Assembly (NCBI GenBank): GCA_936432065.2
Contig: OW386286.2
Coordinates: forward strand, 264,759,987 to 264,823,986
Direction of reading: 5' to 3'
Length of the DNA: 64,000 nucleotides
DNA from: Rutpela maculata
Lineage: Eukaryota > Arthropoda > Insecta > Coleoptera > Cerambycidae
Shown here: one piece after another, positions 57,356 to 64,000 of the stretch
Numbering within the stretch: position 1 is the stretch's first letter
Layout of the letters: the number at the start of each line of letters is the position of its first letter
Position numbers and translations under genes: made by a program
Notes under the pieces: generated by a model
The model's input: only the letters and a program-made list of their open reading frames with translations
What the model was told of the DNA's origin: nothing
Databases searched by the model: none

Positions 57356-57606
57356 CTAGAAAAGAAAAATAGAAAATGTTAAGGCTAAAGAGTTCCATTA
57401 CCCAGTTTTATTTCTTCAGAAATATGTATCAGGAAAAGTGAACTACAGTCCATAGTAACAATTTTCTACAAGTTTACAATTTCAATTTCTATTTAATTCC
57501 CAACACAAAATTGAGAGTTACAATCATCCTATTGGTGATGCTCATTATTAACTATCTTGTTTCTCAAGTATTGTTTTTCATCAAGATTGGAACAACTTTG
57601 GATATA

Positions 57607-58301
57607 CAGTGTGTCCCAGGATAGATGTAACAAGAGGTGCAATGGACCAAAAATTTTGGAATTTTGGAATGGTATTTGGGGATTGAGTCCAGCTTGTTGT
57701 AAAACTAAAGTATACCAAAAATGACTTGATTTGGTGTTCTACAGGGTGTTTTATAAGCAAAGTTGTAAAAATCACCACTAATAAAGTACCTTTATTTTTC
57801 AAAATATGAAAAAAATTCCACTAAGAAAAGTTATTTAGAATGCAATTTTATACCTCTATACCAAATTTCAGGAATATAAAATTATTTTTTTTAAACTTCC
57901 CATTTTTTCAATAAATTGGTATTTTATTTTGAACCATTCAATTAAAACTGCATAGAAATTATTTTTTGTGAATTAATATTTAAAGTTATGTAGAAGCTAA
58001 AAGTAGTCTATGAGAAGTTTCAAAAAAATAATTTTATATTCCTGAAATTTGGTATAGAGGTATAAAATTGCATTCTAAATAACTTTTCTTAGTGGAATTT
58101 TTTCATATTTTGAAAAATAAAGGTACTTTATTAGTGGTGATTTTTACAACTTTGCTTATAAAACACCCTGTAGAACACCAAATCAAGTCATTTTTGGTAT
58201 ACCTACTTTAGTTTTACAACAAGCAGGACTCAATCACCAAATACCATTCCAAAATTTTTGGTCCATTACACCTCTTTTTACATTTATCCTGGGACACACT
58301 G
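57607..58301. mobile_element. MITE derived from the DD41D mariner
   Basis: The ends CAGTGTGTCCCAGGATAGAT and reverse are the same as those of the element at 46639-48711, with TA on both flanks. It keeps roughly 350 bp of each end and lacks the transposase entirely. It sits in the large intron between the zinc-finger exons at 57355 and 60185. Confidence 0.9.
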
Positions 58302-58424
58302 TATAAGTAGTTTTAATAAATTTTCCCTGACTTTTTTTATAAATTTATAAATTCCCGACTTTTCCCTGATTTCCCTGACCAAAATCAAATTCCCTGACTT
58401 TTCCAGAAAGTATACACCCTGGTT
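58302..58424. other. TTCCCTGA-rich stretch
   Basis: Repeats of TTTTCCCTGA and TTCCCTGACTTTTCC between the MITE and the LINE remnant. It is a low-complexity, possibly element-derived segment with no gene. Confidence 0.5.
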
Positions 58425-60000
58425 GTTTGTGAATGATCTCCCTGCTATCACCTTAGAGGGAGTAATAGTGATGTTCGCAGACGACACCTCAATGGTGGTC
58501 TCTGCCCCGAGCCCTGAAACTTCAAGAAAATGTTGATAGAATCCTAAAACTGTACATAGAGTGGTGTCACAAAAACACATTAATACTGAATGCTTATACT
58601 TTTATAAGCATAGATTGCCCTCAGATAATTTAATCAAAAGTATATCGAATGACACATCTAAATCTCTAAAATGCCTTGGTACCATCGTGGATAGTAATCT
58701 ACACTCAAAGAAATAGTATGGGTAAATTCAACAAAAAAAAATGGTTAACTAACAATATCGTTAATTTTGTTAAACCAAACTATATTGATGGTATTTTTAA
58801 ACAAGAGGCGATTGTTATTTTAATTAATAAAAAGTTGTCGTACAACAAAACAAACATTAACTTAAAAAATAGATGAATAAGACTATTATTTTGTTCGTCT
58901 GACTATTATTTTGTTGAATTCTGTCAAATTAAACTAGATAATAGTATATTTTATTTTTAACTATTATCGAATTGTAATTCTAACCCAGTATTAGTTCGCT
59001 GTATTATTGTACGTGGTAGACAAACCAATATTATTGTCGTCTTCTAGAAGTTCTAAAAGAATTACCATAAAATTTGCTTGCTTACCACGTAGTCTATTAC
59101 AGAAATTATTCCCAGATGACGCCACATACAAATCACTGACAATAATCAATCATGCATTATCTTATACTTTTATGAATTTATAGAAAATTAATAAAATGAT
59201 TGCAATGTTCAAATTCTCTCAGGGATCATCGATATATTTGGATGGATCTTATAAACGATCTCTATCTTTGGTTTGGGTGGTCTGATGTCTCAATACTGAG
59301 ATTTTGGCTAACCAAAAAAAACTTCATCATACAATAAAGTGTAGATCAACCTAAAAATTAGTTGGTGAACAAAAAACAAAGTCGTTGTACTATTTAATTG
59401 TAGACCAAATTGAAAATGGTTAGTGAACATAAAAAAACGTCATTGTACTATTTAATTTGTTACAAGAAGATATGATTATTAAACTACTATTTGTTTACGA
59501 AAACAAATAAAGTTGTATGACTATTCTTTTCTGATTGATTTAACTATGAAACTAGATAGGCGCGATTTCATATGCTCTTTTTGGTTGAATTTACCTATCA
59601 TTTTCTTTGAGTGTATGTTGGGATCTACATATAGAACTTGTATGTAGTAAGCTAAATAAAGCTTATTTCGCTATAGGTCAGCAATGTGATCTATTAAATA
59701 TCAAAGCCATAATAAATCTCTATTATGCTCTAACATTCTCACAGGGGGTATTTGTTTTCGTTTTTCAAAAGAGACTCATCAGACTTACTTTATAAACAAA
59801 AAAATTCTTACCATTCACTGTATATACATTCTAAACTATTAAATTTGTTAGACTTAACTTTGATAATTTTGAAAGAGACTCTGCAACCCATTTATATTAC
59901 ACTTGACATGGTGATCTATTAAGAACTACAATGCATAAAATAGGTTATACAAGAAATCTTCAATGTTCGCAGGCACCAAATTATATAATAAGTTACCCAT
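58425..60000 (+). pseudogene. LINE RT and C-terminal relic, split by a MITE
   Basis: The + strand reads LFVNDLPAITLEGVIVMFAD then DTSMVVSA (catalytic FADD), later SKSLKCLGTIVDSNL, is interrupted by the element 58702-59613, and resumes WDLHIELVCSKLNKAYFAIG then INLYYALTFSQGV and a C-terminal QKRLIRLT. Removing the element and one TA restores the reading frame across the junction (SNL-C-WDLHIEL). The remainder to about 60000 is LINE-like with several stops. It lies in an intron of the zinc-finger gene, antisense to it, and belongs to a jockey/CR1-type LINE. Confidence 0.8.
58702..59613. mobile_element. TA-flanked MITE in the LINE relic
   Basis: The left end CACTCAAAGAAATAGTATGG and the right end (reverse complement CACTCAAAGAAAATGATAGG) match imperfectly at the terminus, and both continue into GTAAATTCAAC(A/C). 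TA lies on both sides (58700-58701 and 59614-59615). Excision in silico leaves a continuous LINE reading frame, which fixes the boundaries and the TA duplication. The 912 bp interior is AT-rich with AACAAAAT-type motifs and no transposase. Confidence 0.85.
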
Positions 60001-60184
60001 TACAATATAAAATGTCAGTGAATAGCATGTTATAGTATATAGTATATTATTATTATATACTTGTAATTTTTATATACATGTAACTATGTGTATGTTTGAA
60101 TATATTTTATATCAACGCAATTAAATGAAGCTTCAATAAAACTGTTTGGGGTCATGCCGCCCCTTCCCCCTCATCAGAACTTAC

Positions 60185-60320
60185 CGCAGAAATTGCACTC
60201 ATATTTTCTTTCCCCTGTATGTATCTTGTTATGTGTTGCTAAGCCATGAGGATCTGAAAACCTTTTTCCACAAATACTGCAAACTATAGGCTTCTCTCCT
60301 GTATGTATACGAGTATGAAT
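60185..60320 (-). CDS. C2H2 zinc-finger gene, most upstream visible exon (finger 1)
   Basis: The exon starts after ATTTTTTAG in phase 0 with IHTRIHTGEKP, the tail of a finger encoded further upstream, and ends TTCTGCG|GTAAGT in phase 1. It encodes finger VCSICGKRFSDPHGLATHNK and the ECNFC start of the next, joined by HTGERKY. It is separated from the next exon by 2.8 kb of intron filled with a MITE and a LINE. No further exon was found up to 64000, so the start of the gene is outside the window. Confidence 0.9.
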
Positions 60321-60749
60321 CTAAAAAATAAAATATAAAATTATGGTTATGGCGAAAAGAAGCAGAAGACTTGAAATAAACATTCTATTCTAGACATATG
60401 AAATACACATTTGGTGCATGTCAATTAGCTAAAAAAAAGATACTTAATTGTCGAATTTCATCACCAAAAACCAATTAATTGTGTTAATATTGCACGGCCG
60501 GTGTATTAAATAAAATACGCGTTGCTATGGATATTACTTTTTCTGCTGCTCACAGCATCAGAAAAAGTACTCCTTTGTTAATGGCAATGCATAGCTGTCT
60601 AAAATATCGAACTCTAATGTTACGATATGAGTTAAGAAATGTCATGTTTTACTGACGTTTGAAGAAAAAGTATTTTATTTAAGACAAAGCTTTCTTCTCT
60701 AAATTTACACACAAGAAAATAAGGTTGGTTGAACAAGTGACCTAACAAT
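60321..60749. other. no gene seen
   Basis: Probably intron of the zinc-finger gene. A short inverted pair (GAAAAAGTA near 60555 and its complement near 60530) is the only structure noted. Confidence 0.5.
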
Positions 60750-60753
60750 AATT

Positions 60754-63056
60754 GAAGAGCTAAGTGGATAAAGGTGTTATGTGACATTTTTGAAAATTTT
60801 GAGATTTCTATACAGACAACTATTTTAACTTATAATCTATCATTTCAATAAGTTTTTGGGATAATAAACCTTTCCTAAATGCGTTTTAATGTTTGATAAA
60901 GGTGTTACATATGGTTTTTATATAATTTAATGGATAAAGGTGTCATGATCACATACCACCTTTATCCATTACTGTGCGATATTAAATTGTTTTAATCCGA
61001 AACACTTTGCTTTTAAAGTTATGTTATATTGACAGTAATGTGACAAGTCGTGTTAAGTGTTTCTTACTATTATAGTGAAAATGGCCAGTCGTAGTAAACT
61101 GATATTACAAATGGCAATGAATAAACGATTTCATGAATCATGTTTATAAATTGGCTGATATTTGGAAATAGTGCTTATAGTGTTTTAATCCATATATTCA
61201 TTTCGTTCAATTTCAAAATGGTATGAGATGGTACAAGAGTCGAGATGGTACTTGAGTATCTAATTGCTGTAAACACATTTATACCTTTTGGCAATTCAGC
61301 AGAAATCAGTCACATAGTGGCAATTTCTTCCCAGGCAAGTTTTAATAATGTTTTAAAAACAAAACATTATCAATATAAAATGCAATAGTAAAATACGAAT
61401 TTACCAAAGTATTCTAGCAAATTAGTCTGTAAATCAGAAATACTGGAAAGTGACGCTTTGCGGTGTTGATTTTTGTACAAACATGTTTATGCTGACAAGT
61501 AGAAGAGGGCTGGACCGTAGAAATTTTTATGACAAGAGCAAAACTGATATCTGGTATGGCTTCTGCCCACCCAATATTTTGAAAGAGCATTAAATTGTTT
61601 AAGGCAAATCTGGCGAATTCCGAAATTCTTGCGGAAAAAATAATAAGTATGATAATTACGCCAATCAAGTCAAAGGTCATTTGGGTCTGTAAGGTTATCG
61701 TTTAAGAATTACAGGGTTCGCTATGCTTACATCTATTGGGTTAAAAAAAATTAGAAAAAAAATAAAATAAATAATACTAAAGAATACGGAGAAAATTACA
61801 AACTAGCTTTCGAACAACAAAAGCGTGACGGAGCAAAAGTTACAGTAGATAGAACGATTTGCTTTCTTACTTTAGATCTTCAGCAAACCATGCTGCTGCC
61901 AAAATTAAGTAAATCGAAAGCATTTTACCTTCGTCAAATGTGGTTTTACAACCTTGGCATACATACATTGAGGAATACTGAAAAAAAAAAACGTTCTTTT
62001 TCACATGGACTGAAGATATGGCCAGCCGTGAAAGCTTAGAAATTGCTAGTTGCTTACATACCTTTCCACAAATTTACAATGAATATTTCCAAGAAAAGTT
62101 CGATCACATTATAATATGGCCAGACTCCTGTGGTGGACAAAATAAAAACTTCAATATCATTACACTTTACCAGTTGTTGATTTTAAAGAGAGAATTTAAA
62201 GTTATCGACCATAAATTTTCGGAGGTGGGACATTCATATTTAGATTCAGACAGAGACTTTGGCAGAGTAGAGAAAATTTTAAGGAAACATCAAAACATCT
62301 ACGTTCCGGACCAGTATCGAGAAATTTTAAGAACTCCCAAAGACGCCGTTGTCATAGATATGAAGAATAATTTCAAGGATATTGATGGAATTGCCTCAAA
62401 ACTCAATTTGTACAACAGGAAGAAAAACTTGAACAATGAAAAGGTTTATTTTCACGACAGTATAAAATGGCACCTATGGGTGCTACTATTACATCACTAG
62501 ATGAAATGACTCCATTTTACAAAGTCGATATTTTAAAGAAAAGGAATATGCATAAGATAAATTCCGACTGTATTGCTCTAATGGTGTTTAATGAAAACAA
62601 GGGCAGCCTAAGTGTAGGAAAACTGGCCAATCTTAAAGAACAATTACCATTCATAAATGGATGGTAAGGCCGTATTATCACAACATACTTGGAAATGACG
62701 AAACTGTGGCTCAAAACCGTAGAACTGTCCGACTACCTAAAAATTGTACAATGTTTTAATAATAATAAAATATGTTTAATTTCTTAACACTTTTATTCAC
62801 TAATTCCTTATTCATTTCAGAGAAACTTATGAACGGATAAAGGTGTTATGTACATTAATTTTTTAAAATTTTCGAAAATAATGACAACTGACAACTTTAG
62901 TTATCTGTCTCTGAAAAGTACATCAAATGTCAATATCATCGCAAAATGCAAGCTATATAGTCGTTATAACAAAAAAGTTCTCGCCTAAAAACTTTCGAGT
63001 TAAATTACTCAATAACGTGTTTTTGTGACATAACACCTTTATCCACTTAGCTCTTC
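60754..63056 (+). mobile_element. candidate DNA transposon carrying a DUF7869-like gene
   Basis: Terminal inverted repeats of about 33 bp, GAAGAGCTAAGTGGATAAAG continuing GTGTTATGTGACA, are exact at the two ends (60754 on, and to 63056). Both are flanked by AATT, which is palindromic and could be target duplication or repeat. The motif GGATAAAGGTGTTATG recurs internally near 60894 and 60937, reversed near 60957, and again near 62837, giving six sites in all. Inside lies a broken gene (61779-62667) of a type common in insect genomes. I cannot assign a known superfamily. Confidence 0.7.
61779..62667 (+). pseudogene. DUF7869-like protein gene, frameshifted
   Basis: The first frame reads DGAKVTVDRTICFLTLDLQQ then LLPKLSKSKAFYLRQMWFYN and LGIHTLRN. 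After a shift in the A-run at 61981-61990 a long frame (62018-62500) reads TFPQIYNEYFQEKFDHIIIW, PDSCGGQNKNFNIITLYQLL, VIDHKFSEVGHSYLDSDRDF and GRVEKILRKH. A second shift near 62480 leads to DEMTPFYKVDILKKRN and NLKEQLPFINGW with the stop at 62665-62667. D-x-CGGQNKN, GHSYxxxDRDFGxxE and the upstream LPLPKLxxSxAFYxRQxxxYNxGIH are hallmarks of DUF7869-type proteins. The ordered acidic residues could be a nuclease or transposase active site; that is inference. A small ATG frame at 61081 (MASRSKLILQMAMNKR) may be a first exon. Confidence 0.7.
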
Positions 63057-63060
63057 AATT

Positions 63061-63573
63061 ATAAGAATGTGAACACGATAAAATTCTCCGCAATCGTTCC
63101 CACAAACATCAAAATCTTATTCCAATCCTTTTATGTACGCTTGTGTGTAAAAAAGCGTACAACTCTTGAGCATGATTTTAAAATGTTTTCGTTATGGGTA
63201 AAATTTCACGACTTTGTTAATAATAATTAAACACAAAAAGTTAAAACACAAGATTTTAAAACAACCAGATCTTCATTCATACGTAAGCGTGAAGGTCGTT
63301 TGATGCTTATAAATTGAAAAATGATGAATGGCACTATATGCACATCGTGAACCATATGTTGCAGTTTGGAAATTGAGAGCGGCCTTGGCTCAACAAAAAA
63401 GGACATTTTTGACGTCTCCCGAAATTCGACGTCATATGAAGCCACTACATCGTCACTTACCATTCGCAAACTAAAATACATGGAAATGAAGTCTGACTTA
63501 GACAGGCAAATAGTAGACATACGCTTTTTTTGCACACAATTATGCTCATTCTTTTTTGTGCACGCAAATTTGA
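63061..63573. other. no gene seen
   Basis: Both strands show overlapping ~80-120 codon frames around 63230-63600 but neither has a recognisable domain. I treat them as chance. Confidence 0.45.
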
Positions 63574-63577
63574 TTAA

Positions 63578-63983
63578 CCCTTTCACTGCTCAAAGCGTGT
63601 ATACGCGCGAAAAATAAATGGGCCCACTGTGCTCCAAGCGCGTTAACTCGCCTGTCGTTTTTAAATTGGTTCAGACTGCACAAAGCGATTTAACACGCGT
63701 ATATGTAGTATTAATATATTTTTATACACTTACACAAGTTTTTGTTGTACCTTAATATTTTTGATAAGAATGTTGTTTTGTTTTTATGTTTATGTTTACT
63801 TGTACTGTTTTTAACTATTTTTCTTTCAATTTTATATATAATAATGGACTGTGGATACAGTGAACCAAATCAAATAGTAACGTAATATCGGATCTGCGTG
63901 CTCCAAGCGCGTATACTCGCAAGCGGTCAGTTTATTGCGCACTACACGAGAATTACGTGAAACCGCGCTGCGCAGTGAAAGGG
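63578..63983. mobile_element. piggyBac-type MITE (TTAA, CCCTTTCACTGC ends)
   Basis: A 406 bp element with perfect 12 bp ends, CCCTTTCACTGC and GCAGTGAAAGGG, flanked by TTAA on both sides (63574-63577 and 63984-63987). Near the left end are GCTCAAAGCGTGTATACGCG, GCTCCAAGCGCGTTAACTCG and CACAAAGCGATTTAACACGC; near the right end is GCTCCAAGCGCGTATACTCG. These are four variants of one ~21 bp unit with a palindromic core. The first bases CCCTTTC are shared with the full piggyBac at 50178, but the rest differs. Confidence 0.85.
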
Positions 63984-64000
63984 TTAAAAAACAGAGAATA

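Noticed and set aside
63227..63617. Overlapping frames of 119 and 83 codons
   Set aside because: Opposite strands, no domain, no splice or start context; one runs into the piggyBac-type MITE.
1..64000. CRISPR arrays, bacterial operons, prophage
   Set aside because: No spacer-repeat pattern; introns, C2H2 exons and eukaryotic transposons show that this is an animal genome.

Overview
This window looks like part of a large, AT-rich, transposon-laden insect genome. The evidence is the mix of element families: jockey/BS-like and I-like LINEs, a Penelope-like element, a DD41D rosa-like mariner, piggyBac, hAT and Harbinger-type elements, together with insect-like splice signals. A beetle or hemipteran is my best guess, but nothing here fixes the species. 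Almost every long open frame belongs to a transposable element, and nearly all of those are broken.

Two host genes are visible. The first is the last coding exon of a Rho-family GTPase of the RhoU/Chp (Wrch) type on the + strand (27372-27764). The second is four consecutive 3' exons of a C2H2 zinc-finger gene on the - strand (60320 down to 55496). Its splice phases join exactly and give eight tandem fingers ending in a stop codon. The two genes converge. The zinc-finger introns hold a 476 bp hairpin, a MITE, a broken LINE that itself carries a MITE, and possibly the elements upstream to 64 kb.

Layout. 0-9 kb: jockey RT, a 4.6 kb element with ~540 bp terminal inverted repeats carrying a decayed PIN/FEN-like gene and a nested foldback, an I-like LINE 3' end, a degenerate tandem array, a possible LTR end and a Penelope RT plus GIY-YIG remnant. 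10-23 kb: terminal-inverted-repeat elements and foldbacks nested in one another, including a DDE transposase remnant and a hAT element inside a foldback arm. 25-35 kb: RhoU exon, RT scraps, mariner-ended foldbacks, a hAT MITE with a perfect 8 bp duplication, and an 82-bp-arm hairpin with a hammerhead-like core. 36-46 kb: foldbacks, a GGACGTCC-rich MITE containing a tRNA-like sequence, and two LINE 3' halves. 46-55 kb: the DD41D mariner, a spliced piggyBac with TTAA flanks, a hAT with a nested TTA-flanked palindrome, and a Harbinger-type MITE. 55-64 kb: the zinc-finger gene and its intronic insertions, then a 2.3 kb element with a DUF7869-like gene and a piggyBac-type MITE.

The most striking general property is the density of long inverted repeats: about fifteen foldbacks or hairpins with arms from ~20 bp to ~600 bp, several with other elements inserted in one arm. 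The best candidates for poorly described systems are the DUF7869-like element (60754-63056), the long-TIR PIN/FEN-like element (886-5472), the hairpins carrying a CGAAACGTC motif, and the MITE that contains a tRNA-like segment. All coordinates, motifs and repeat pairings were read by eye; family names rest on motif recognition, not on searches.
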